Below, in pieces: positions 5,471-11,389 of a stretch of DNA of 11,389 nt. The stretch's first letter is position 1, and the number at the start of each line of letters is the position of its first letter. The stretch covers positions 288 to 11,676 of the forward strand of contig DCCL01000230.1 of NCBI GenBank assembly GCA_002313795.1, read 5' to 3'. Made by a program: the position numbers and the translations under genes. The notes below the pieces were generated by a model, which was not told the DNA's origin, ran no database searches, and was given only the letters and a program-made list of their open reading frames with translations. The stretch is from Faecalibacterium prausnitzii (GTDB taxonomy: Bacteria; Bacillota; Clostridia; Oscillospirales; Ruminococcaceae).

Positions 5471-6784
5471 ATGGACCGATTGGTACAGCATCAACAGACC
5501 ATCAACGACCAGCTGGCACGATATGGCGTCAAGTTCGGCCTGTACAAAAATGGCACGTTTCAGGAACGACTGTTCCCGTTCGACCCGCTGCCGCGCGTCA
5601 TTACGGCGCAGGAGTTCGAGATACTGGATAAGGGTCTTGTGCAGCGTGTCAACGCGTTGAACCTGTTTCTGAAGGATGTTTACGGTGACAAAAAAATCAT
5701 CCGGGATGGCATCGTGCCGGAAGATTTTGTCTTTGCAGGCAGCGGCTATCTGCCTCAGTGTGAGGGCTTTGTGCCGCCCAAGGGTGTTTACAGCCACATT
5801 TCCGGCATCGACCTCGTGCAGGCGAAAGATGGCAGCTGGTTCATTCTGGAGGACAATCTCCGTATTCCCAGTGGTGCATCCTATCCGCTCATTGCACGGG
5901 AACTCTGCCGTCAATGCAGCCCGGAGACCTTCAGCGACAATGCCATCGTGGACAACCGCAATTATGCACAGCTTTTGCGGCAGACTATGGATTCGGTGAA
6001 CACCGGCGGCATCAACGTGGTCTTTACACCGGGCCGATACAATGCGGCATATTTTGAACACAGCTATCTGGCCGAAAAAACTGGTGCAGTCTTGGCAGAA
6101 TGCGGTGACTTGTATGTGGAGAACAACTGCGTGTACTTAAAGACCGTGCACAGCGGCGAACGTGTGGGAGCTATCTACCGCCGCATCAGTGACGAATATC
6201 TGGACCCGCTGACCTTCAAGCCGGAAAGCCTCATTGGCATTCCGGGCGTGATGGACGCCTACCGCGCAGGCAATGTGGCGCTGCTGAATGCACCGGGCAA
6301 CGGTGTGGCGGATGATAAGGGCATCTATTACTTCGTCCCTAAAATGATAAAGTATTATCTGGGCGAGGAACCCATCCTGCACAACGCCCCCACCTATCTG
6401 CCGTTCTATGAAGAAGACCGGAAGTATGTGCTTGACCATCTGGAAACGCTGGTGGTCAAGGATGTGGCCGAGGCGGGCGGCTATGGCGTGGTATTTGGCC
6501 GCGATATGACCAAACAGCAGCTGGAAGATTTTCGTAATACGATTCGCAATGAGCCTCGTCGGTTCATTGCACAGGAAGCCATTGATTTTCTCGATTTGCC
6601 CATTATGGAGGGTGGCGAAAAAGTGCCCCGCAAGGCTGACCTGCGGGCATTTGTGCTGAGCAGCGGCGATGACACAAAAGTCTGGGCCAGCGGTCTGACC
6701 CGGTTTTCCCGCAACCCGGACAGTTTTGTGGTCAACAGCTCGCAAGGAGGAGGCTTTAAGGACACATGGGTATTATCTCGCTGA
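5471..6784 (+). CDS. Circularly permuted ATP-grasp family protein (COG2308)
   Basis: Predicted ATP-dependent carboxylate-amine/thiol ligase of the circularly permuted ATP-grasp type (DUF404/DUF407), 437 aa, cytosolic. Recognisable family blocks in order are: WFILEDNLRIPSGASYPL (residues 123-140, metal/ATP binding), YRRISDEYLDPLTF (236-249), GNVALLNAPGNGVADDKGIY (267-286), VPKMIKYYLGEEPIL (289-303), LVVKDVAEAGGYGVVFG (327-343, with Lys and the Gly-rich loop), FIAQE (365-369), DLRAFVL (390-396) and NSSQGGGFKDTWVL (422-435). The start follows GAGGGG by 6 nt, and no better upstream start exists. It overlaps the alpha-E gene by 19 nt, and with it and the transglutaminase-like gene forms a triad known from many bacteria. 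Comparative genomics (Iyer and colleagues on amidoligases) predicts a role in synthesis of a peptide or amide-linked product; the substrate is unknown. Confidence 0.9.
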   Translation: MDRLVQHQQTINDQLARYGVKFGLYKNGTFQERLFPFDPLPRVITAQEFEILDKGLVQRVNALNLFLKDVYGDKKIIRDGIVPEDFVFAGSGYLPQCEGFVPPKGVYSHISGIDLVQAKDGSWFILEDNLRIPSGASYPLIARELCRQCSPETFSDNAIVDNRNYAQLLRQTMDSVNTGGINVVFTPGRYNAAYFEHSYLAEKTGAVLAECGDLYVENNCVYLKTVHSGERVGAIYRRISDEYLDPLTFKPESLIGIPGVMDAYRAGNVALLNAPGNGVADDKGIYYFVPKMIKYYLGEEPILHNAPTYLPFYEEDRKYVLDHLETLVVKDVAEAGGYGVVFGRDMTKQQLEDFRNTIRNEPRRFIAQEAIDFLDLPIMEGGEKVPRKADLRAFVLSSGDDTKVWASGLTRFSRNPDSFVVNSSQGGGFKDTWVLSR

Positions 6785-7446
6785 ACAAGGCCAGCCGCCT
6801 GTACTGGCTGGGGCGCTATACAGAGCGCGTGTATACAGGCTTGAAAAAAGCAAAACCGATTTATGATGCTGCCGTGGACGGAAGAGAGGCAGACTATGCG
6901 GCATATTGCCGCAGTCTTGGCATTCCCGGCGGATATGCGGATACCGCCGATTTCTGTAAGCGCTATTTTTTTGATAGAAGCAACCCTAACTCGCTGGTGT
7001 CCAGTCTGGTCTATGCCTACGACAACGCAGTGGTTCTGCGGGATACCTTGACCACAGATACGCTTTCGTACATCCAGCTGGCCATGAATGCGATGGAAAA
7101 AGCAGCGCGGAGCGATACGCCTGCGGTTGCACTCCAGTGGGTGCTGGATGATATTCTGGCTTTTCGCGGTGCGTGTGAGGAAACTATCTTTGATGAAGAA
7201 ACGCGCAGCATCATCAAACTGGGAACGAGCGTAGAGCGGGTGGACCTATATCTCCGCCTGAAGGAAGAGCCAGAACGCACCCGCAAAGAATTTGAGCGAT
7301 TGTTTAATCGGCTGTATAAGACGCAGCTCACACCGGAAAAGAGCCGATTGGACCTGTTAGTGGATTCTCTGTTGGATTCCTCCAAGCCGGATGCTACGGT
7401 ACAAGAACAGATCGCGGCGCTGGAAAGCTTGTTTCTTGACCTGTGA
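6766..7446 (+). CDS. Alpha-E domain protein (DUF403, COG2307)
   Basis: All-helical protein of unknown biochemical activity that almost always accompanies the permuted ATP-grasp ligase; in some genomes the two are fused. The N-terminus ISLNKASRLYWLGRYTERV (residues 4-22) is the signature start of the family. Later landmarks are the SLVSSLVYAYDNAVVLRDTL helix and the IIKLGTSVERVDLYLRL helix, corresponding to the family's LGRxLERAD pattern. At 226 aa it is shorter than the ~300 aa of many proteobacterial members. The ATG lies inside the end of the upstream gene; an AAGGAGGAGG run at 6744-6753 and AAGGA at 6758-6762 supply the ribosome binding site, although the spacing of the stronger one is long. 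Likely translationally coupled to the ligase. Confidence 0.88.
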   Translation: MGIISLNKASRLYWLGRYTERVYTGLKKAKPIYDAAVDGREADYAAYCRSLGIPGGYADTADFCKRYFFDRSNPNSLVSSLVYAYDNAVVLRDTLTTDTLSYIQLAMNAMEKAARSDTPAVALQWVLDDILAFRGACEETIFDEETRSIIKLGTSVERVDLYLRLKEEPERTRKEFERLFNRLYKTQLTPEKSRLDLLVDSLLDSSKPDATVQEQIAALESLFLDL

Positions 7447-7488
7447 GAGCGAAAGCGGCTCTGGGCAGGAATCTCTGAGGAACGAACA

Positions 7489-8265
7489 ATGAAAGAACTG
7501 GAATTTCATTTTCATACCGGAGTAGAGTTTTCGGCTCCGGTCAGTGGGCATACATTCGCATTGCACTGCCTCCCGGTTGAGGACGATGCCCAGAAACTGC
7601 AAAGCTATGCTATCTGCATTGAACCAGCGGCAGAGTATGGACTGCACCGGGATGGTTTTGGTGGTTGGCTGGTGTGTGGCAGCTGCCGGGAACCACATAC
7701 GGCTTTTCGCTATGATTCCCATGGCATCGTACAAGTGGAAGGCCATGCACAGGCAGAAACGGCAAATCCTGTGCTGAAACAGTTTACAGAACTTACCGCT
7801 ATGACGGAAGAACTGGAAGCGTTATGGAAAAGCCTGCCGTTGGAAGAAAAAAGTCCACAGGAGCAGGCGGAACTCTTGAATCAAGCGGCAGCGGATTCGC
7901 TGCATTATGTGCCGGGCGTGACAGGGATTTCCACGACAGCCGGGCAGGCATTGACATTGGGCAGCGGAGTCTGCCAGGATTACGCACACATTCTGCTGGC
8001 GCTGGCGCGGCGGTCTGGGTTTGCAGCTCGTTATTGTATGGGGCTTGTACCCGGCGAGGGTGCGACCCATGCGTGGGTAGAGATCGCACTGCCGGATGGC
8101 TGGCATGGTTATGACCCCACCTTTGCCTGTGAAGCAGGAGAAGACCATGTGCGGTTTGCCGTGGGTCGGGATGCTGCTGACTGCCGTGCAGAACGAGGCA
8201 TTTTTCGAGGCATGGCAGACCAGACCCTGCATACAGAAATGCGGCTGAATGTTCGTAACAGATAG
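7489..8265 (+). CDS. Transglutaminase-like cysteine peptidase (COG1305)
   Basis: Papain-fold transglutaminase-like protein of 258 aa, predicted to cleave or transfer amide bonds. The N-terminal part (about 1-85) resembles the bacterial transglutaminase-associated beta domain. The catalytic domain carries the triad Cys162 (SGVCQDYAH), His194 (ATHAWVE) and Asp209 (HGYDPT), followed by the family tail VRFAVGRDAADCRAERGIFRG (221-241). No signal peptide or membrane segment is visible, so it is probably cytosolic. The ribosome binding site GAGG lies 8 nt before the ATG. It starts 42 nt after the alpha-E gene and is the last gene of the operon, closed by a terminator. With ligase and alpha-E partners it is expected to trim or hydrolyse the ligase product; this is inferred from context. 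Confidence 0.9.
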   Translation: MKELEFHFHTGVEFSAPVSGHTFALHCLPVEDDAQKLQSYAICIEPAAEYGLHRDGFGGWLVCGSCREPHTAFRYDSHGIVQVEGHAQAETANPVLKQFTELTAMTEELEALWKSLPLEEKSPQEQAELLNQAAADSLHYVPGVTGISTTAGQALTLGSGVCQDYAHILLALARRSGFAARYCMGLVPGEGATHAWVEIALPDGWHGYDPTFACEAGEDHVRFAVGRDAADCRAERGIFRGMADQTLHTEMRLNVRNR

Positions 8266-8288
8266 TTGGATAAAAGGCAATGGCGCCG

Positions 8289-8320
8289 GGCTTCTGCACA
8301 GTACTGGCAGAAGCCTTTTT
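8289..8320 (+). terminator. Intrinsic terminator after the transglutaminase-like gene
   Basis: GGCTTCTGC (8289-8297) pairs perfectly with GCAGAAGCC (8307-8315) around a 9-nt loop and is followed by TTTTT (8316-8320). It lies 23 nt after the stop codon and ends the three-gene operon. Confidence 0.9.
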
Positions 8321-8354
8321 ATCACAATTTTCAAAAATAGTGTCGATCAAAACG

Positions 8355-8371
8355 GCATATTTGCGATATGC
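8355..8371. repeat. Short inverted repeat upstream of the M14-like operon
   Basis: GCATAT (8355-8360) and ATATGC (8366-8371) form a 6-bp inverted repeat with a TTGCG spacer. Its right arm shares GC (8370-8371) with the longer inverted repeat that follows, so the two structures are mutually exclusive if transcribed. It could be part of a compound operator; no regulator is recognised. Confidence 0.35.
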
Positions 8372-8411
8372 AGTTTGCGGATGTTGCTTATGCATTAAAA
8401 ACGCAAACTGC
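8370..8411. promoter_or_regulatory. Perfect 10-bp inverted repeat, candidate operator or second terminator
   Basis: GCAGTTTGCG (8370-8379) and CGCAAACTGC (8402-8411) are exact inverted copies with a 22-nt AT-rich spacer. The right arm abuts the predicted -10 element of the M14-like operon, so a dimeric regulator bound here would overlap the promoter. Alternatively, in read-through RNA the stem would be followed by TATATTTTTAT (8412-8422) and act as a weak terminator. The sequence alone does not decide between these. Confidence 0.45.
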
Positions 8412-8417
8412 TATATT
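8389..8417 (+). promoter_or_regulatory. Probable extended -10 promoter of the M14-like gene pair
   Basis: TGCTATATT (8409-8417) contains a TGN extended -10 followed by TATATT (5 of 6 consensus). The hexamer 17 bp upstream, TATGCA (8389-8394), is a poor -35 (3 of 6). Initiation would be near 8424, leaving a leader of about 20 nt with AGGAG at 8428-8432. Confidence 0.4.
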
Positions 8418-8444
8418 TTTATAAGATAGGAGTGTGTAAGAAAG

Positions 8445-9383
8445 ATGGAAGAAACCGTCGCAAGCCTTTCGCTTGCAGTGCATGAAAAACTGGAACTGAA
8501 AAAGAATCGGCTCACTCCACTGCCCGGCAACGACAGCGGAAAACGAATCTGTGTGGTCACGGGTGTGCACGGTGATGAGCTGGAAGGTCAGTATGTGGTC
8601 TATCTGCTCAATCGCCGCATTCAGGAGCACCCGGAACTGCTGACCGGAACGGTGGATATCTATCCGGCAGTCAACCCACTGGGCATCAACACTATTCAGC
8701 GTGGCATCCCGCTGTTTGATTTGGATATGAACCGCATTTTCCCCGGCGATACCGATGGCCCGATGGCGGAATATTACGCCCATGAGGTCGTGGAAGACAT
8801 GCGCGGAGCAGATATTGCCATTGACATCCATGCTTCCAACATCTATCTGAGAGAACTGCCGCAGGTGCGTATTTCGGAAGAGACAGCCCCGGCACTTGTG
8901 CCGCTGGCCGAACAGCTCAATGTGGACTTTGTTTGGATTCATGCGGCGGCTACGGTACTGGAAAGCACATTGGCACACAGTCTGAATGTCATCGGCACAC
9001 ACTGTCTTGTGGTGGAAATGGGCGTTGGAATGCGGCTGACCAAGAGTTACGGAGAACAACTGGTAGACGGTATCCTGAATCTGATGCATACACAGGGAAT
9101 GTGGGCTGGCGAGACGAAAACACCTCGCAAGCCCATCGTCAGCAAGGATGAGGTGGCCTTTATCAATGCGGATAAGGCGGGCATTTTCATTCCCAGTGTG
9201 GAGCACAACGGCATTGTGAAAAAAGGGCAGGAACTGGCGGTCATTGCGGACCCGCTGACAGGTGAAGTTCGGCAGACTTTAATGGCTCCGGCAGATGGTC
9301 TGCTTTTTACCCTGCGGGAATATCCCGTGGTCTATCCGGGCAGTCTGCTGGCCCGCATCCTGACAGGAGGATTCCAGAAATGA
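8445..9383 (+). CDS. Succinylglutamate desuccinylase/aspartoacylase family zinc hydrolase
   Basis: M14-like zinc enzyme of 312 aa in the AstE/AspA family, whose members remove an acyl group from an N-acyl amino acid. The zinc site is intact: His42 and Glu45 in GVHGDELEG (40-48) and His129 in IDIHAS (126-131). The substrate-carboxylate motif DMNRIFPG (94-101) supplies Asn96 and Arg97, and Glu191 in LVVEMG is in place for the general base. A C-terminal beta-barrel of lipoyl/biotinyl-like type (about 236-307; GIVKKGQELAVIADPLTGEV) is usual for this subfamily. The ribosome binding site AGGAG lies 12 nt before the ATG, rather far. It overlaps the next gene as ATGA. The substrate is unknown; arginine-degradation genes that would suggest AstE proper are absent here. 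Confidence 0.88.
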   Translation: MEETVASLSLAVHEKLELKKNRLTPLPGNDSGKRICVVTGVHGDELEGQYVVYLLNRRIQEHPELLTGTVDIYPAVNPLGINTIQRGIPLFDLDMNRIFPGDTDGPMAEYYAHEVVEDMRGADIAIDIHASNIYLRELPQVRISEETAPALVPLAEQLNVDFVWIHAAATVLESTLAHSLNVIGTHCLVVEMGVGMRLTKSYGEQLVDGILNLMHTQGMWAGETKTPRKPIVSKDEVAFINADKAGIFIPSVEHNGIVKKGQELAVIADPLTGEVRQTLMAPADGLLFTLREYPVVYPGSLLARILTGGFQK

Positions 9384-10324
9384 GAGAAGAAACGCTTTAT
9401 GAGTTGGAAACACCTTACCGCCAGAAGTTCAAAATCAAAGGATTTCGTTTTGGTGAGGGGGAAAAGGCTTGTGCCATGGTAGCTGCCGTGCGCGGCAACG
9501 AAGTACAGCAGATGTATGTCTGTGCATTACTGGTAAAAAAACTCCGCAAGTTGGAAGAACAGGGGGCTATTGCTCCCGGCAATGAACTGCTGGTGGTGCC
9601 CTGCGTCAACCATTTTTCCATGAATGTGGGCAGCCGATTCTGGGCAATGGATAAAACAGATATCAACCGGATGTTTCCCGGCTATGATCAGGGGGAAACG
9701 ACCCAGCGCATTGCGGCGGCACTGTTTCAAGCGGTGCAGGGTTATAAATATGGCATCCATTTTGCATCCTTTTATCTGCCCGGTGACTTTGTACCGCATG
9801 TGCGCATTATGAATACCGGTTATCAAACGGCCAGCTTGGGCAATCTGTTCGGCCTGCCTTATGTGGTCATGCGCAAACCTGCCCCCATTGATACGACTAC
9901 GCTGAACTACAACTGGCAGGTATGGGAAACAAACGCTTTCAGTGTTTACACCAAAGAAACCGATGAAATTGATGAGCAGAGCGCACAGGAGGCGGTTTCT
10001 GCGGTGCTGCGGTATCTCAGCCGGGTTGGCTTATTGCGCTACAGCTGCCACAGCGGGTATCTTTCTTCTGTCGTACAGGAAAGCGAGATGACCAATGTGC
10101 TTACCCCGGCGGGCGGCATCTTCCGCCGTTTCGTGGAGCCGGGGCAGGAAGTGGAGTATGGTCAGAAATTGGGCGTGATCCTTGACCCATTTACTGCGGA
10201 GGTGGAGGCAGAAATCACCTGTCCAACCAGCGGAGTTGTTTTCTTTGCTCTGAAAAAGCCGCTGACAACAGAGCATGAGGTTGCCTTTAAGGTGATTCGG
10301 CGGCTGCATGGGGGATGTTTGTAA
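9380..10324 (+). CDS. Divergent paralogue of the M14-like hydrolase, probable pseudoenzyme
   Basis: Tandem paralogue of the preceding gene, 314 aa, with the same two-domain plan and the conserved block DINRMFPG (94-101) at the same residue numbers. The HGDE zinc motif is replaced by RGNE (Arg38-Gly-Asn-Glu41), so the first His ligand is lost. The second-His region reads GIHFAS (His127 kept, preceding Asp gone), and the general-base Glu is replaced by Tyr190 in my hand alignment (SVYTKE against VVEMG). The C-terminal barrel (about 234-306; RFVEPGQEVEYGQKLGVILD) is intact. The reading frame is open and well formed, so this is not decay. It starts in an ATGA overlap with AGGAGG 9 nt upstream, and the two products are probably made together, perhaps as a heterodimer with a non-catalytic or ligand-sensing subunit. 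It could still bind a metal in another way. Confidence 0.85.
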   Translation: MREETLYELETPYRQKFKIKGFRFGEGEKACAMVAAVRGNEVQQMYVCALLVKKLRKLEEQGAIAPGNELLVVPCVNHFSMNVGSRFWAMDKTDINRMFPGYDQGETTQRIAAALFQAVQGYKYGIHFASFYLPGDFVPHVRIMNTGYQTASLGNLFGLPYVVMRKPAPIDTTTLNYNWQVWETNAFSVYTKETDEIDEQSAQEAVSAVLRYLSRVGLLRYSCHSGYLSSVVQESEMTNVLTPAGGIFRRFVEPGQEVEYGQKLGVILDPFTAEVEAEITCPTSGVVFFALKKPLTTEHEVAFKVIRRLHGGCL

Positions 10325-10362
10325 ATAAAATTCTGGCATTTCGTAGAGAGCGAGTACAAAAG

Positions 10363-10401
10363 GCGGGTAGCTGTCATAGCATAGCAGCTACCTGCTTTTT
10401 T
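10363..10401 (+). terminator. Intrinsic terminator after the M14-like gene pair
   Basis: GCGGGTAGCTG (10363-10373) pairs with CAGCTACCTGC (10385-10395; 11 bp with one G-U) around an 11-nt loop and is followed by six T (10396-10401). It isolates the pair from the recombinase gene. Confidence 0.9.
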
Positions 10402-10430
10402 GAATCTATGGGAAAAGTTCAGAAAAATTC

Positions 10431-10458
10431 TTGTAATTCTGTGTAAACGGTATATACA
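10431..10458 (+). promoter_or_regulatory. Possible promoter of the serine recombinase gene
   Basis: TTGTAA (10431-10436) and TATACA (10453-10458) are spaced by 16 bp; each matches 4 of 6 consensus bases. The surrounding AT-rich stretch offers other -10-like hexamers (for example TATACG at 10460-10465), so the exact site is uncertain. Confidence 0.3.
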
Positions 10459-10495
10459 TTATACGAAACATTGCTTTGATGAACGTATTACCGTT
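10446..10495. repeat. Inverted repeats ahead of the recombinase gene, possible attachment or operator site
   Basis: AACGGTA (10446-10452) and TACCGTT (10489-10495) are perfect inverted copies 36 bp apart, and each is flanked inward by ATAC or GTAT with a one-base offset on the left arm. The right arm also overlaps a smaller hairpin, GAACG/CGTTC (10481-10485 with 10492-10496). Large serine recombinases usually lie next to one end of their element, and their att sites are imperfect inverted repeats of roughly 40-50 bp. The position fits an attL/attR, but no duplicated core can be seen in a single window. Confidence 0.3.
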
Positions 10496-10523
10496 CAATG
10501 ATGTATAAATGGAGGTGTCTGCC

Positions 10524-11389
10524 ATGACCGCCGTAATCTACGCCCGCTATTCTAGCGATAACCAGCGCGAAGAATCCATTGAAGGCCAGATTCGTGAGTG
10601 TACGGCTTATGCGGAGAAAAACGGCATTACGGTAGTCAAGCACTATATCGACCGTGCTATCTCCGCCAAGACGGACAACCGCCCGGAGTTCCAACAGATG
10701 ATAAAGGACAGCGACAAGAAGCTGTTTGACATCGTTCTTGTCTGGAAACTCGACCGATTTGCCCGAAACCGTTATGACAGTGCCCGGTACAAGACCCAAC
10801 TCAAGAAAAATGGTGTCAAGCTCATGTCAGCCACCGAGATCATCTCCGAGGGGCCGGAAGGCATCATTCTGGAATCGGTGCTGGAGGGCTATGCCGAGTA
10901 TTATTCAGCAGACCTTGCAGAAAAGGTCGTGCGTGGGCAGACAGAGAACATCCTGAAAGGCCGCTGCAACGGTGGTCGTGGAACCTTTGGCTACACGCTG
11001 GATTCGGAACGGAAGTTCCATATCGACCTGCTCACCTCTCCTTTCGTGATGGAATCGTTCAAAAAGTACAACGAAGGCTCCACCATGAAGGATATTCGGG
11101 ACTGGCTGAACGAAAACGGCATCAAGAACCCGGTGGGCAGTGCGTTCACCTATAATAGCGTTGAACATATGCTCAAAAATCGGCGGTACATCGGAGAGTT
11201 GAAGTTCCGGGATGTGGTCGTGCCGGACGCTATTCCGCCCATCATTCCGCTGGAACTGTTTGAGGATGTGCAGGAGAAAATCGCCAAAAACAAGAAGGCC
11301 CCTGCCCGGAGAAAGGCAGAGGATGATTACCTGTTGACGACAAAGCTGTTCTGCGGCTGCTGCGGCGCGTTGATGTTTGGCGAAAGCGG
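10524..11389 (+). CDS. Large serine recombinase, 5' part (runs off the window)
   Basis: Site-specific recombinase for excision/integration of a mobile element; 288 complete codons are present with no stop before the window edge. The N-terminal resolvase domain has the catalytic Ser10 within YARYSSDNQ (6-14), the IEGQ segment (19-22), and Arg78/Arg81 in KLDRFAR. The long helix with EYYSADLAEKVVRG (125-138) leads into the Recombinase domain (about 152-255, GTFGYTL...NRRYIGELKF). The visible end begins a zinc ribbon with Cys277 and Cys280 (LFCGCCGALM). Full-length family members are about 500-560 aa, so the coiled-coil end is missing. An in-frame ATG at 10509 exists, but GGAGGTG (10511-10517) overlaps it and sits 6 nt before the ATG at 10524. 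It probably belongs to an integrative element or prophage extending to the right. Confidence 0.93.
   Translation, partial: MTAVIYARYSSDNQREESIEGQIRECTAYAEKNGITVVKHYIDRAISAKTDNRPEFQQMIKDSDKKLFDIVLVWKLDRFARNRYDSARYKTQLKKNGVKLMSATEIISEGPEGIILESVLEGYAEYYSADLAEKVVRGQTENILKGRCNGGRGTFGYTLDSERKFHIDLLTSPFVMESFKKYNEGSTMKDIRDWLNENGIKNPVGSAFTYNSVEHMLKNRRYIGELKFRDVVVPDAIPPIIPLELFEDVQEKIAKNKKAPARRKAEDDYLLTTKLFCGCCGALMFGES

Noticed and set aside
5228..6061. Minus-strand ORF of 277 codons overlapping the start of the ATP-grasp gene
   Set aside because: It is antisense to well-conserved ATP-grasp blocks and passes through the promoter and terminator. The translation has no recognisable domain.
8388..9206. 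Minus-strand ORF of 272 codons opposite the first M14-like gene
   Set aside because: His/Gln/Arg-rich shadow of a gene with an intact zinc site and proper start signals.

Overview
The window looks like a chromosomal stretch of a gut-type Firmicute, most likely a clostridium of the Ruminococcaceae/Oscillospiraceae kind. This rests on moderately high GC, strong AGGAGG-type ribosome binding sites, a lipoprotein substrate-binding protein, consensus sigma-A promoters and U-tract terminators. The exact genus cannot be fixed from the sequence alone.

Left half (minus strand, about 65-5160): a complete branched-chain-amino-acid-type ABC importer, livK-livH-livM-livG-livF. The four downstream genes are translationally coupled by 1-8 nt overlaps. 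livK is separated from livH by a strong GC hairpin. The livK leader, about 165 nt, holds an AT-rich inverted repeat and an intrinsic-terminator-like hairpin with a U-tract, so the operon appears to be controlled by attenuation as well as at its promoter.

Middle (4959-5470): a 512-bp divergent intergenic region. Beside the liv leader and promoter it holds a perfect consensus sigma-A promoter (TTGACA-17-TATAAT) firing rightward. A 14-bp perfect (17-bp extended) terminator hairpin follows almost at its start site, and then a second foldable leader segment leads into the next operon.

Right half (plus strand): two short operons. The first (5471-8265) is the ATP-grasp (COG2308) / alpha-E (DUF403) / transglutaminase-like triad, a widely conserved but functionally unresolved module predicted to make and trim peptide or amide bonds. 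It ends in a clear terminator. The second (8445-10324) encodes two tandem paralogues of the succinylglutamate desuccinylase/aspartoacylase (M14-like) family. The first has an intact zinc site. The second has lost the first zinc-ligand His and the catalytic Glu and looks like a pseudoenzyme partner. A 10-bp inverted repeat sits just upstream of the likely promoter of this pair, and a terminator follows it.

Right edge (10402-11389): the 5' two thirds or so of a large serine recombinase, cut by the window end. It probably marks one end of an integrated mobile element.

A possible common theme is uptake of amino acids or peptides (liv), ligation or trimming of amide bonds (triad) and removal of acyl groups from amino acids (M14 pair). 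The three units have separate promoters and terminators, so a shared pathway is inference only.
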